Shown: in pieces, positions 17,757 through 30,239 of the stretch
Numbering within the stretch: position 1 is the first letter of the stretch
Layout: the number at the start of each line of letters is the position of its first letter
NCBI RefSeq assembly: GCF_013410745.1
Contig: NZ_JACCFY010000001.1
Span: forward strand, 3,224,001 to 3,288,000
Origin: Nesterenkonia xinjiangensis
Lineage (GTDB): Bacteria > Actinomycetota > Actinomycetes > Actinomycetales > Micrococcaceae
Direction of reading: 5' to 3'
DNA length: 64,000 nucleotides
Program-made: the position numbers and the translations under genes
The notes under the pieces: model-generated
Told to the model about the DNA's origin: nothing
The model's database searches: none
Seen by the model: only the letters and a program-made list of their open reading frames with translations

Positions 17757-18772
17757 GGCACCTGCTCTCCACCGCCGACCTCTCCCATGCGGACGCGCTG
17801 CGCATCCTCGACACCGCCGAGGAGATGGCCGGCGTCGCGACCCGCGAGGTCAAGAAGCTGCCCACGCTGCGCGGCCGCACCGTGGTGAACCTCTTCTTCG
17901 AGGACTCCACCCGGACGCGGATCTCCTTCGAGGCTGCGGCCAAGCGGCTCTCGGCCGACGTGATGAACTTCTCCGCCAAGGGGTCCTCGGTCTCGAAGGG
18001 CGAGTCCCTGAAGGACACCGTCCAGACCCTGGAGGCCATCGGCGCCGACGCGATCGTCATGCGGCACTGGGCCTCCGGGGCGGCCGCCCAGCTCGCCGAG
18101 TCCGGCTGGACGGACTGCGCGGTGATCAACGCCGGAGACGGGACCCACGAGCACCCCACCCAGGCGCTCCTCGACGCGCTGACGCTGCGCCGCGGATGGG
18201 CCGAGGGCCGGGGCACCGAGCCCCGGGGCACCGACCTGAGCGGCATGCGCGTGCTCATCGTCGGAGACATCCTGCATTCCCGGGTGGCCCGTTCCGGAGT
18301 GTGGCTGCTCAGCACCCTCGGTGCGGAGGTCGGCCTCGTCGCCCCGCCGACACTGCTGCCGGTCGGTGTGGAGCAGTGGCCGGTCACCGTCCACTACAGC
18401 TTCGACGAGGCGCTGGCCACCGGCCCGCACGCGGTGATGATGCTGCGCGTCCAGGCTGAACGGATGGGGGGCTCCTTCTTCCCGAGTCCGGCCGAGTACA
18501 TCCGACGCTGGGGTCTCACCGATGGGCGGCTGGCCGTCGTGCAGGGTCTCGACGGCCCGGCCGGCGCCGGAGGGATGATCCTGCACCCAGGTCCGATGAA
18601 CCGGGGGGTGGAGATCTCTGCGGCCGCCGCCGATTCACCGCTGAACCGTGTGCTCGATCAGGTGTCCCACGGAGTCTCGGTGCGCATGGCGGTGCTGCAC
18701 CTGCTCCTGAGCGCCGATCGATCCGCAGCAGCCGAGAAGACCACCATGACCATTCCAGGGGGCATCGCATGA
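17753..18772 (+). CDS. pyrB: Aspartate carbamoyltransferase catalytic subunit
   Basis: A 339-residue transcarbamylase committing carbamoyl phosphate and aspartate to pyrimidines. It has the carbamoyl-phosphate loop [13 protein letters not shown], the [12 protein letters not shown] motif and, near the C-terminus, the substrate loop [10 protein letters not shown]. No regulatory pyrI is nearby. It overlaps both pyrR and pyrC by 4 bp (ATGA), so the run is strictly coupled. Confidence 0.96.
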   Translation: MRHLLSTADLSHADALRILDTAEEMAGVATREVKKLPTLRGRTVVNLFFEDSTRTRISFEAAAKRLSADVMNFSAKGSSVSKGESLKDTVQTLEAIGADAIVMRHWASGAAAQLAESGWTDCAVINAGDGTHEHPTQALLDALTLRRGWAEGRGTEPRGTDLSGMRVLIVGDILHSRVARSGVWLLSTLGAEVGLVAPPTLLPVGVEQWPVTVHYSFDEALATGPHAVMMLRVQAERMGGSFFPSPAEYIRRWGLTDGRLAVVQGLDGPAGAGGMILHPGPMNRGVEISAAAADSPLNRVLDQVSHGVSVRMAVLHLLLSADRSAAAEKTTMTIPGGIA

Positions 18773-20172
18773 GGCAGACCACCGAGACCACCGAGGCCGG
18801 CGGGACGATCCGCGAGGAGACGCCGCTGCTCATCAGCGGGTCCTCGCCGTACGGGGAGGAGCGCGCCGACCTGTTCATCGCTGAGGGCCGCATCCGGGCG
18901 CTCGGCCCGGAGGCGGCCGCCGAGGCCGAGCGGCTGACGGCCGAGCACGGCCCGGACGCGGTGCGCCGCATCGACGCCGAGGGCCTCATCGCCCTGCCGG
19001 GGATGGTGGACCTCCACACCCATCTGCGCGAGCCCGGACGCGAGGACGCCGAGACCGTCGAGAGCGGCAGCCGTGCCGCGGCCCTGGGCGGGTTCACCGC
19101 AGTGCACGCCATGGCGAACTCCTCGCCGGTGGCCGACACGGCCGGCGTCGTGGAGCAGGTCCACCGGCTGGGCCTGGAGTCCGGCTGGACCGAGGTGCAC
19201 CCGGTGGGTGCCGTCACCGTCGGGCTGGCGGGGGAGCAGCTCGCCGAGCTCGGCGCCATGGCGGACTCCTCCGCCCAGGTGCGGATGTTCTCCGACGACG
19301 GCATCTGCGTCCACAACCCGGTGCTGATGCGCCGGGCGCTGGAGTATGTGAAGTCCTTCGGCGGCTTCATCGCCCAGCATGCGCAGGAGCCGCTGCTCAC
19401 CGACGGCGCCCAGATGAACGAGGGCTGCGTCTCGGCCGTGCTGGGTCTGCCCGGCTGGCCCGCCGTGGCCGAGGAGGCGATCATCGCTCGTGATGTGCTG
19501 CTCACCCAACACGTCGAGTCTCGTCTGCACGTCTGCCACGTCTCCACGAAGGGCTCGGTGGAGATCGTCCGCTGGGCCAAGGAGCGCGGCATCGACGTCA
19601 CCGCGGAGGTCACTCCGCATCACCTGATCCTCACGGAGGAGATGGTCCGCAGCTTCAACCCCGTCTACAAGGTCAATCCGCCGCTGCGCACCGCGGAGGA
19701 CGTCCATGCGCTTCGCGAGGGCCTGGCCGACGGCACCATCGACGTCATCGGCACCGACCACGCCCCGCACCCCACCCAGCTCAAGGAATGTGAGTGGCAC
19801 CAGGCCGCGATGGGGATGACCGGACTCGAGACCGCGCTCTCCGTCGTCCAGCACACGATGGTCGACACCGGTCTGATGGACTGGCGCCGATTCGCCGAGG
19901 TCAGCTCCGTCCGACCCGCAGAGATCGCCGGGCACCCCCACCAGGGCCGTCCGCTGGCGGTCGGCGATCCGGCTCATCTGATCCTGGTGGATCCGCAGGC
20001 GCGTCGCACGGTCCGCCCCGAGGAGCACGCCACGAAGGGACGCAACTCTCCCTTCTCCGGGATGGAGCTCCCCGGCCAGGTGCGGACCACCATCCTGGCC
20101 GGCCGCGCCGTGGTCGACGAGGGCGCTCTGCAGCGCTCCCTCACCGGCAGAAAGGCTGATCACCGGGCATGA
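18769..20172 (+). CDS. pyrC: Dihydroorotase
   Basis: A 467-residue amidohydrolase closing carbamoyl-aspartate to dihydroorotate. The metal-binding HTHLREPG follows the first strand. Further motifs are [17 protein letters not shown] and GTDHAPHP with the catalytic Asp. Active type I dihydroorotase features are intact. It overlaps pyrB and the next gene by 4 bp. Confidence 0.95.
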   Translation: MRQTTETTEAGGTIREETPLLISGSSPYGEERADLFIAEGRIRALGPEAAAEAERLTAEHGPDAVRRIDAEGLIALPGMVDLHTHLREPGREDAETVESGSRAAALGGFTAVHAMANSSPVADTAGVVEQVHRLGLESGWTEVHPVGAVTVGLAGEQLAELGAMADSSAQVRMFSDDGICVHNPVLMRRALEYVKSFGGFIAQHAQEPLLTDGAQMNEGCVSAVLGLPGWPAVAEEAIIARDVLLTQHVESRLHVCHVSTKGSVEIVRWAKERGIDVTAEVTPHHLILTEEMVRSFNPVYKVNPPLRTAEDVHALREGLADGTIDVIGTDHAPHPTQLKECEWHQAAMGMTGLETALSVVQHTMVDTGLMDWRRFAEVSSVRPAEIAGHPHQGRPLAVGDPAHLILVDPQARRTVRPEEHATKGRNSPFSGMELPGQVRTTILAGRAVVDEGALQRSLTGRKADHRA

Positions 20173-20669
20173 CGCAGGTCTATCTGAACTATCTCTACGT
20201 CTCGATCGCGATCATCGCCGTGGCGGCGCTGCTGCTGTGGTGGGGTTGGCGCGGTCGCAGGCGTCGCCAGTCCGGGCTGCCCGAGCCGGCTGAGATCGGC
20301 CCGGAGATCATCGACACCGAACCTCTGGCCGCCGGAGAGGGGATGGTCATCGGCACGGTGAAGGCCGCCGACTATCTGGACCGCGTGGCGGTCCACGGCC
20401 TGGGCATCCGCACCGACGGCCGTCTCGAGGTCCATGAGCAGGGGGTGGCGGTGTTCCGTGCCGGAGCTCGGAACTATCTCATCACCCGGGATCAGCTGGC
20501 CTACACGCGCACCGACCGTGGTGTGGTGGGCAAGTTCGTGGAACGTGACGGGGCCCTGATCGTCGGTTGGACGCTGGGCGCCGAAGACGTCGAGACGGCG
20601 TTCCGGGCCCGTCACGCCGAGTCCCATGACCAGCTGCTGAGCCAACTGAAACGTCTGACCGAGGAGTGA
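20169..20669 (+). CDS. Pyr-operon membrane protein, PH-like domain (Rv1382-type)
   Basis: A 166-residue protein with one N-terminal transmembrane helix (about residues 8-29) followed by basic RGRRRRQ and a soluble beta-rich domain. It is encoded between pyrC and carA with 4-bp overlap, the same position as an unnamed membrane protein in many actinobacterial pyr operons. I recognise the position and architecture, not a biochemical function. Tight coupling suggests a role linked to pyrimidine synthesis or to locating its enzymes, but that is inference. Confidence 0.8.
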   Translation: MTQVYLNYLYVSIAIIAVAALLLWWGWRGRRRRQSGLPEPAEIGPEIIDTEPLAAGEGMVIGTVKAADYLDRVAVHGLGIRTDGRLEVHEQGVAVFRAGARNYLITRDQLAYTRTDRGVVGKFVERDGALIVGWTLGAEDVETAFRARHAESHDQLLSQLKRLTEE

Positions 20670-20677
20670 ACCACCAC

Positions 20678-21824
20678 ATGAGCACCTTCGACCCTGCCCT
20701 CCTCGTCCTCGAGGACGGCACCGTGCATGAAGGGACCGCCTACGGCGCCCGCGGCTCGCGGTTGGGTGAGGCTGTCTTCGCCACCGGCATGACCGGCTAC
20801 CAGGAGACCCTCACTGATCCCTCGTATGCGCGGCAGATCGTCGTCCAGACGGCTCCGCACATCGGCAACACCGGGGTCAACGACGAGGACTCCGAATCCC
20901 GTCGGATCTGGGTGGCGGGCTACGTGGTCCGCGACGCCGCGCGGCGCGCCTCCAACTGGCGCAGCCGCCGCAGCCTGGACGAGGAGCTCGTCGCCCAGGG
21001 CGTCGTCGGGATCCAGGGGGTGGACACTCGCGCGGTGACCCGCCACCTGCGGTCCGCGGGGTCCATGAAGGCCGGGATCTTCTCCGGGGAGGCCTCTGCC
21101 CGCTCGGTGGCCCAGCTGGTCGAGGAGGTCCGTTCCCAGCCCTCGATGAAGGGTGCCCGGCTCGCCGAGGAGGTCACCACGGAGCAGGCCTATGTGGTGG
21201 AGCCTTCCGCGCACGGCTGGGAGGGTGAGCCGGTGGCCGTCGTCGCCGCCATCGACCTGGGCATCAAGACCATGACCCCGGTCCGAATGGCCGAGCGTGG
21301 GCTGCGGGTGCACGTGCTGCCGGCCACTGCGAGCCTGGCGGACATCGACGCGGTCTCGCCCGCCGGGGTGTTCCTGTCCAACGGCCCGGGCGACCCGGCG
21401 ACAGCGGCCGATCAGGTCGGCCTGCTGCGCGAGGTCCTCGACGCCGGGATCCCGTTCTTCGGGATCTGCTTCGGCAACCAGATCCTGGGCCGGGCCCTGG
21501 GCTTCGGCACCTACAAGCTGCCCTTCGGACACCGCGGGATCAACCAGCCGGTGATGGACCACACCACCGGCAAGGTGGAGATCACCTCGCAGAACCATGG
21601 CTTCGCGGTGGATGCCCCGGTGGGGGAGACCCTCACCGCGCCGGAGGAACGGTACGGCCGTGTGCAGGTCAGCCACTCCAGCCTCAACGACGGTGTCGTG
21701 GAGGGCCTGCGCTGCCTCGACATCCCGGCCTTCTCCGTGCAGTACCACCCGGAGGCGGCCGCCGGGCCCCATGACTCCGCCTACCTCTTCGACCGTTTCG
21801 TCGAGCTGATGAAAGTGAAGGACA

Positions 21825-21832
<8 letters not shown>
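20678..21832 (+). CDS. carA: Carbamoyl-phosphate synthase small subunit
   Basis: A 384-residue glutamine amidotransferase subunit supplying ammonia to CarB. The class I glutaminase nucleophile is the Cys in [12 protein letters not shown], and the His/Glu pair lies in YHPEAAAGP. The ATG at 20678 follows GAGGAG by 11 bp; the GTG at 20666 would sit on the ribosome site itself. It overlaps carB by 8 bp. Confidence 0.96.
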
Positions 21833-25126
<3,294 letters not shown>

Positions 25127-25130
<4 letters not shown>

Positions 25131-25978
25131 GCACCGGCGTGCCGCGGTTCGGCGCACGGCTGGCCGAGGCGATCGCTCGCCACGGCCGGCTGTGTGTCGG
25201 CATCGACCCGCATCCGCACCTGCTGCAGGCCTGGGGGCTGAACGACGACGTCTCTGGGCTCAGGGAGTTCGGCAGCCGGGTCCTGGAGGCCGCCATGGGC
25301 CGGGTGGGCGTGATCAAGCCCCAGGTGGCGTTCTTCGAGCGGCGAGGGCCCGCCGGCCTGGCTGTGCTCGCGGAGCTGCAGCAGGAGGCCCGGCGGGAAG
25401 GGCTGCTGGTCATCGCCGATGCCAAGCGGGGCGACATCGGCTCCACGATGGCCGGCTACGCGGACGCCTGGCTGGCACCGGAGGCCGAGCTGGCCGCGGA
25501 TGCGCTGACGGTCTCCCCCTATCTGGGCTTCGGCTCGCTGCGTCCGGCGCTCGAGGTCGCCCGACGACACGGTGCCGGGCTGTTCGTCCTGGCGCTGACC
25601 TCCAACCCGGAGGGGCGGGAGGTCCAGCTGGCACGCACCGAGGACGGCACCGTGGCCTCGCGGATCGCCGCCCAGGCGGCCGCAGAGAACCCGGCGCCGC
25701 AGATCGACGGGGCCCTCGGCGACGTCGGCCTGGTAGTCGGGGCGACCACCGCCGGGCTGGCGGAAGAGGCCGGCGTCGACCTCACCGCCGGGGCGATGCC
25801 GCTCCTGGCCCCCGGCTTCGGTGCTCAGGGCGCCACCGCTGAGGACCTTCGCACCGGTTTCGCCGAGGCCCACCGTCAGGTGGTGGTGAACTCTTCCCGA
25901 GGCATACTCGCCGCAGGTCCCGACGTCGCGGCGCTGACGGCGGCGGTCCGGCGGACGGCGGAGGAGCTCGCCGACTGA
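25127..25978 (+). CDS. pyrF: Orotidine 5'-phosphate decarboxylase (type 2)
   Basis: A 283-residue TIM-barrel enzyme making UMP. The catalytic motif [14 protein letters not shown] and N-terminal [14 protein letters not shown] identify the longer, actinobacterial/PyrF2 type. It is the last gene of the pyr operon. No pyrD or pyrE is in the run, so dihydroorotate dehydrogenase and orotate phosphoribosyltransferase must be elsewhere. Confidence 0.95.
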
Positions 25979-26031
25979 CCCGCCGGCGGTGCGGGTTCGC
26001 CCGGTCGGTCGACTGCCCCCTGATCTGGGGG
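25978..26031 (+). terminator. Possible terminator at the end of the pyr operon
   Basis: Two short hairpins follow pyrF: ACCCGC/GCGGGT (25978-25996) and CCCCC/GGGGG (26016-26031, 6-nt loop). Neither has a U-tract, but they precede an independent mihF promoter. Confidence 0.45.
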
Positions 26032-26040
26032 AACGGACTA

Positions 26041-26069
26041 TTGCCCCACGGGCGAATAGCGGCTAGATT
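26041..26069 (+). promoter_or_regulatory. Putative mihF promoter
   Basis: TTGCCC (26041-26046) and TAGATT (26064-26069) are separated by exactly 17 bp. They lie 40 bp upstream of the GTG start, which has its own ribosome site. Confidence 0.6.
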
Positions 26070-26108
26070 CTGCCACATGTGATAGGCGGCGCAGCAGAGG
26101 AGAACACC

Positions 26109-26429
26109 GTGGCCCTGCGAGAACTGAGCAAAGAAGAGCGCGACATCGCCCGGCAGAAGGCATTGGCGGCCCGGATCGAACGAGCCGAGCTGAAGGAGGC
26201 CTTCGGGTCGGGGAGAATCAGCTTCGAAGATGTCCTCGTCAAGGCCTCGACGTCCGAGGCAGTGGCCCGTCTGAAGACCGTCGAGCTGCTGGAGGCCCTC
26301 CCTGGTGTGGGGAAGGTCACCGCGGCACGCACGCTGGAGGCGCTCGGAATCTCCGAGAACCGCCGCATCGGAGGTCTCGGCATCAAGCAACGCACAGCTC
26401 TGGCCAAGCACCTGGCCGAGCTGGCCTGA
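26109..26429 (+). CDS. mihF: Integration host factor, actinobacterial type (MihF)
   Basis: A 106-residue nucleoid protein, unrelated in fold to proteobacterial IHF, that binds and bends DNA through a helix-two-turns-helix/HhH region, here LPGVGKVTAARTLEALGI. The GTG giving VALRELSKEERDIARQKAL is placed after AGAGGAGA; ten codons upstream in frame were excluded. mihF next to gmk and rpoZ is the standard actinobacterial order. Confidence 0.95.
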   Translation: MALRELSKEERDIARQKALAARIERAELKEAFGSGRISFEDVLVKASTSEAVARLKTVELLEALPGVGKVTAARTLEALGISENRRIGGLGIKQRTALAKHLAELA

Positions 26430-26605
26430 GCTGATCGCGGAGGACGAGTCGGACGGCACCGAGCCGGGGCGTTAGGATGGACGGCATCCTGATCCCCAGG
26501 GTCGACGCGTGTTCCCGGCACACCGCCGCCCACGCCCCGTCGACCCGACCGATGCTCCGCAGCCGCCCTCGTGCGCCGCGGCGCCGTGCCGAGGAGTCCG
26601 TAGAC

Positions 26606-27175
26606 GTGAACGAGCCCCAGGTCACCGTGCTGGCAGGCCCCACCTCAGTGGGGAAGTCCACGATGAGCCGCTACATCCGAGAGAACTACCCGGCGGTCTG
26701 CTTCTCCGTGTCCGCCACCACTCGGGATCCGCGCCCGGGAGAGGTCGACGGCGTCGACTATCACTTCATCTCTGCGGAGGAGTTCGACCGTCTCGTGGAG
26801 CAGGGCGCCTTCCTCGAATGGGCCACCGTGCATGGTCGGCACCGGTACGGCACGCTGCGATCCACGGTGGAGGAGGCGTTGGGTGCAGGGCGCTGCGTCC
26901 TGCTGGAGATCGACCTGCAGGGCGCCCGCCAGGTGCGGCGGACCATGCCGGAGGCCCAGTTCGTGTTCCTCACGCCCCCCTCCTGGGAGGAGATGGTGGC
27001 GCGTCTCACAGGTCGCGGCACGGAAGGGCCCGAGGAACAGCAGAGGAGACTGGAAACCGCTAAGATGGAACTCGCGGCAGAATCCGAGTTCGACGTCACC
27101 GTCGTCAACGACGACCTCGACCGCGCCGCCGCCGAACTCGTCGCCCTCATGGGCTTCCAGCGGAACGCCGTCTGA
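26606..27175 (+). CDS. gmk: Guanylate kinase
   Basis: A 189-residue P-loop kinase converting GMP to GDP. It shows the P-loop GPTSVGKST, the GMP-binding [19 protein letters not shown] and the lid around RLTGRGTE. The GTG at 26606 has GAGGAG 9 bp upstream. A 43-codon in-frame extension to 26477 begins inside a likely -10 box (TAGGAT 26473-26478) and is therefore the 5' leader rather than coding. Confidence 0.95.
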   Translation: MNEPQVTVLAGPTSVGKSTMSRYIRENYPAVCFSVSATTRDPRPGEVDGVDYHFISAEEFDRLVEQGAFLEWATVHGRHRYGTLRSTVEEALGAGRCVLLEIDLQGARQVRRTMPEAQFVFLTPPSWEEMVARLTGRGTEGPEEQQRRLETAKMELAAESEFDVTVVNDDLDRAAAELVALMGFQRNAV

Positions 27176-27230
27176 ACGACGGCCGACCTGACGCGACCGA
27201 CCACACGCGACCGACAAGGACCATTCTTCA

Positions 27231-27494
27231 GTGACTGAGAAGCTCGAAGGCATCATCGACCCGCCGATCGACTCCCTGATGGGCAAGAGCGCCTCCAAGT
27301 ACGCCCTGGTGCTCTTCGCCGCCAAGCGCGCCCGTCAGATCAACGCCTACTACGCGCAGCTCCACGAGGGCCTCTTCGAGTACGTCGGCCCGCTGGTGGA
27401 CACCAAGCTCAACGAGAAGTCGATCTCCATCGCCCTGCGGGAAATCGACCAGGACCTGCTGGTCAACCACGCGGCCGAGAACCCGGCCTCCTGA
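27231..27494 (+). CDS. rpoZ: RNA polymerase omega subunit
   Basis: An 87-residue subunit that helps RNA polymerase assembly by clamping beta-prime. The conserved segment [20 protein letters not shown] is present. The GTG start follows AAGGA by 11 bp. It lies between gmk and coaBC, as in most actinobacteria. Confidence 0.96.
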   Translation: MTEKLEGIIDPPIDSLMGKSASKYALVLFAAKRARQINAYYAQLHEGLFEYVGPLVDTKLNEKSISIALREIDQDLLVNHAAENPAS

Positions 27495-27525
27495 CCGGCC
27501 CCGTCCGAGACGTCTGATCGACCTG

Positions 27526-28839
27526 ATGCGCATCATCCTGGGAGTCAGCGGAGGAATCGCCGCCTATAAGGCCGTGCATCTTCTCCGCCTGCTCCGGGAG
27601 GACGGGCATCAGGTCGATGTCGTTCCCACGCCGGCCGCCGAGGAGTTCGTCGGCCGGCCCACCTGGGAGGCGATCAGCGGCCGCAAGGTCAGCACCTCGA
27701 TCTTCTCCCATGTGGACGAGGTGCGTCATGTGCGGCTGGGGCAGGAGGCGGACCTCGTGGTCGTCGCGCCTGCCACCGCCGACCTGCTGGCCCGGGCCCG
27801 CGCCGGCCTGGCCGACGACCTGCTGACCTCCACCCTGCTCGCGACCGAGGCGCGGCTGCTCTTCGTGCCCGCGATGCACACCGAGATGTGGCGGAATCCG
27901 GCCACCGTGGACAACGTCGCCACCCTGCGCGGACGGGGCCACGAGGTCATGGAGCCCGCGGTCGGTCGGCTCACCGGAGCGGACTCCGGCCCTGGACGCC
28001 TTCCCGAGCCCGAGGACATCCATGCCAGAGTCCGCGAGATCCTCGCCGAGTTGGACGGCACCTCCGCCCCCGCAGCACCGATCTCTGCGCCCTCGGCGCA
28101 GAACGGGCTGCTCGCCGGACGCCGTGTCGTCGTCACCGCCGGAGGCACCCGCGAGCCGCTGGACCCCGTCCGCTACCTGGGAAACCGCTCCTCCGGCAAA
28201 CAAGGTGTCGCGCTGGCCGCCGCCGCCGCCGCCGCCGGGGCGCAGGTGCATCTGATCGCCGGGATCATGGAGGTGGCCGCACCCGAGGGCGCGGCGGGCA
28301 TCACCGTGGAGCGGGTGGAGACGGCCGAGGAGCTGCACAACGCTGTGGCCTCCGCGGGCGACGAGGCGGACCTGCTCCTCATGGCCGCCGCCGTGGCGGA
28401 CTTCCGCCCCGCGGACTACACCGAGGCCAAGATCAAGAAGACCGAGGACGGCGTAGACCCGGTCATCCACCTGCAGCGCAATCCCGACATCCTGTCCGCC
28501 ACCGTCCGTCGGCGTGCGGAGCGGGGGACCGGCCCCACCGTCATCGTCGGCTTCGCCGCAGAGACCGGTGACGCCGCGAACGACCCGCTGGACCTCGCGC
28601 AGGCGAAGCTGCTCCGCAAGGGGTGTGAGCTGTTGGTGCTCAACCGGGTCGGCGAGGGCCTGGTGTTCGGCCAGGACGACACCGAGATCCACATCCTCGC
28701 CTCCTTCGGAGTCCAGGGGCTCCTCGGGGAGGCCGACCCGCTGCACGTCACCGGCTCCAAGCAGGAGGCGGCCCGCGCCGTCGTCGAGCGCGCCGGCGAG
28801 CTCCTCAGCAGGCAGGCCCGCTCGCCTTACGCTCTGTGA
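27526..28839 (+). CDS. coaBC: Bifunctional phosphopantothenoylcysteine decarboxylase/synthase CoaBC
   Basis: A 437-residue coenzyme A pathway enzyme. The N-terminal FMN-dependent CoaC domain (about residues 1-180) starts GVSGGIAAYKAVHLLR and contains PAMHTEMW, where many bacteria have PAMNxxMW. The C-terminal CoaB domain (about 200-430) contains VVVTAGGTREPLDPVRYLGNR and the KIKK lysine motif. The usual Cys of the ACG substrate clamp is replaced in LTGADSGPGRLPEP, a variant I believe is normal in actinobacteria. Confidence 0.94.
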   Translation: MRIILGVSGGIAAYKAVHLLRLLREDGHQVDVVPTPAAEEFVGRPTWEAISGRKVSTSIFSHVDEVRHVRLGQEADLVVVAPATADLLARARAGLADDLLTSTLLATEARLLFVPAMHTEMWRNPATVDNVATLRGRGHEVMEPAVGRLTGADSGPGRLPEPEDIHARVREILAELDGTSAPAAPISAPSAQNGLLAGRRVVVTAGGTREPLDPVRYLGNRSSGKQGVALAAAAAAAGAQVHLIAGIMEVAAPEGAAGITVERVETAEELHNAVASAGDEADLLLMAAAVADFRPADYTEAKIKKTEDGVDPVIHLQRNPDILSATVRRRAERGTGPTVIVGFAAETGDAANDPLDLAQAKLLRKGCELLVLNRVGEGLVFGQDDTEIHILASFGVQGLLGEADPLHVTGSKQEAARAVVERAGELLSRQARSPYAL

Positions 28840-28881
28840 AGCCAGCGCCCGGCGGCTCGGCCGGGGCCGTCGCCGCTGGCG

Positions 28882-28896
28882 TAGGATGAGCCGGTG
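28882..28896 (+). promoter_or_regulatory. Putative -10 box and leaderless start of metK
   Basis: TAGGAT (28882-28887), 6 nt, then GTG at 28894. There is no ribosome site, so the +1 base would be the first base of the codon. Confidence 0.55.
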
Positions 28897-30123
28897 ACCA
28901 ACACCAGCGCTGCCTCCTCCGACATGCCCACGCCGCAGGCACTGCGGCTGTTCAGCTCCGAGTCGGTGACGATCGGCCATCCGGACAAGATCTGTGACCA
29001 GATCTCCGACGCGGTGCTCGACGCCATGCTCGCCGTGGACCCGGAATCCCGGGTCGCCGTGGAGACCCTGACCACCACGGGACTCGTGCATGTCGCCGGG
29101 GAGGTCACCACCTCCGGCTACGTCGAGATCCCGCAGATCGTGCGGTCCACCCTCCTGGACATCGGCTACGACTCCTCGGCCAACGGTTTCGACGGCGCCC
29201 GCTGCGGCGTCTCGGTGAGCATCGGCCAGCAGTCCCCGGAGATCTTCGCCGGGGTGTTCAACTCGCTGGAGGCCCGCTCGGGGGCCGAGGACCGCCGCGA
29301 CGCGCAAGGTGCCGGTGACCAAGGCATCATGTTCGGCTACGCCACCAACGAGACCGACACCTTCATGCCCACCCCGATCGCCCTGGCGCACCGGCTCTCC
29401 GCCCGCCTCACCGAGGTCCGGCAGAACGGGCTGCTGGAGTACCTGCGCCCGGACGGCAAGACCCAGGTCACCGTCGGCTACGAGGGCGACCGGCCGGTGA
29501 GCCTGGACACCGTGGTGGTCTCCACCCAGCACACCCAGGAGACCTCCCAGGAGCAGCTGCACGCCGACCTGGCCGAGCACGTGGTGACTCCGGTCATCGA
29601 AGCCTCCGGACTGGACGTGGCAGCCGCCTCACAGATCATCAACCCCTCCGGCCCGTTCGTGGTCGGGGGCCCGGTCGGCGATGCGGGTCTCACCGGACGC
29701 AAGATCATCGTCGACACCTATGGAGGCTTCGCCCGCCACGGCGGCGGTGCCTTCTCGGGCAAGGACCCGTCCAAGGTGGACCGTTCCGCCGCCTACGCCA
29801 TGCGCTGGGTCGCGAAGAACGTCGTCGCCGCGGGTCTTGCCGACCGGGCCGAGATTCAGATCGCCTACGCCATCGGTCGTGCCCGCCCGGTGGGCATCTA
29901 CGTGGAGACCTTCGGCACCGAGACGGTGGACCCGGCACGCATCTCCGCGGCCATCGACGAGGTGTTCGACCTCCGCCCGCTGGGCATCATCGAGGACCTG
30001 GACCTCAAACGGCCGATCTATCGGGAGACGGCCAAGAACGGCCACTTCGGCCGGGAAGGGGCGAACTTCCCCTGGGAGCGTCTCGACCGGGTCGACGCCC
30101 TGCGGTCCTTCTTCGGCGCCTGA
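28894..30123 (+). CDS. metK: S-adenosylmethionine synthetase
   Basis: A 409-residue enzyme condensing ATP and methionine. It contains [19 protein letters not shown], the [11 protein letters not shown] motif, the P-loop-like [16 protein letters not shown] and the catalytic histidine and lysines. The GTG start is supported by the -10 box 6 nt upstream; an internal ATG at residue 11 is a less likely alternative. A perfect terminator follows the gene. Confidence 0.97.
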   Translation: MTNTSAASSDMPTPQALRLFSSESVTIGHPDKICDQISDAVLDAMLAVDPESRVAVETLTTTGLVHVAGEVTTSGYVEIPQIVRSTLLDIGYDSSANGFDGARCGVSVSIGQQSPEIFAGVFNSLEARSGAEDRRDAQGAGDQGIMFGYATNETDTFMPTPIALAHRLSARLTEVRQNGLLEYLRPDGKTQVTVGYEGDRPVSLDTVVVSTQHTQETSQEQLHADLAEHVVTPVIEASGLDVAAASQIINPSGPFVVGGPVGDAGLTGRKIIVDTYGGFARHGGGAFSGKDPSKVDRSAAYAMRWVAKNVVAAGLADRAEIQIAYAIGRARPVGIYVETFGTETVDPARISAAIDEVFDLRPLGIIEDLDLKRPIYRETAKNGHFGREGANFPWERLDRVDALRSFFGA

Positions 30124-30153
30124 GGCCCCTCCGCTGATCGGCGGCTGGTGCAA

Positions 30154-30184
30154 GGCCCCCGTCCTCCCGGCGAGGACGGGGGCC
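30154..30184 (+). terminator. metK terminator
   Basis: Perfect 13-bp arms (30154-30166 and 30172-30184) enclose a CCGGC loop, 30 bp after the metK stop. Confidence 0.8.
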
Positions 30185-30224
30185 GTGGCATCCGCCGGAC
30201 TTTCTGGGTGTCAGCCCGGGCGCG

Positions 30225-30239
30225 TAGCATCGTCCGGTG
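30225..30239 (+). promoter_or_regulatory. Putative -10 box and leaderless start of priA
   Basis: TAGCAT (30225-30230), 6 nt, GTG at 30237, with TTCTGG 17 bp upstream as a weak -35. Confidence 0.45.

Noticed and set aside
26477-26605. N-terminal extension of guanylate kinase
   Set aside because: Begins inside a TAGGAT box and lacks a ribosome site; the GTG at 26606 has GAGGAG upstream and matches family length.
27463-29580. 705-codon frame antisense to coaBC/metK
   Set aside because: Spans two convincing genes on the other strand; shadow frame.
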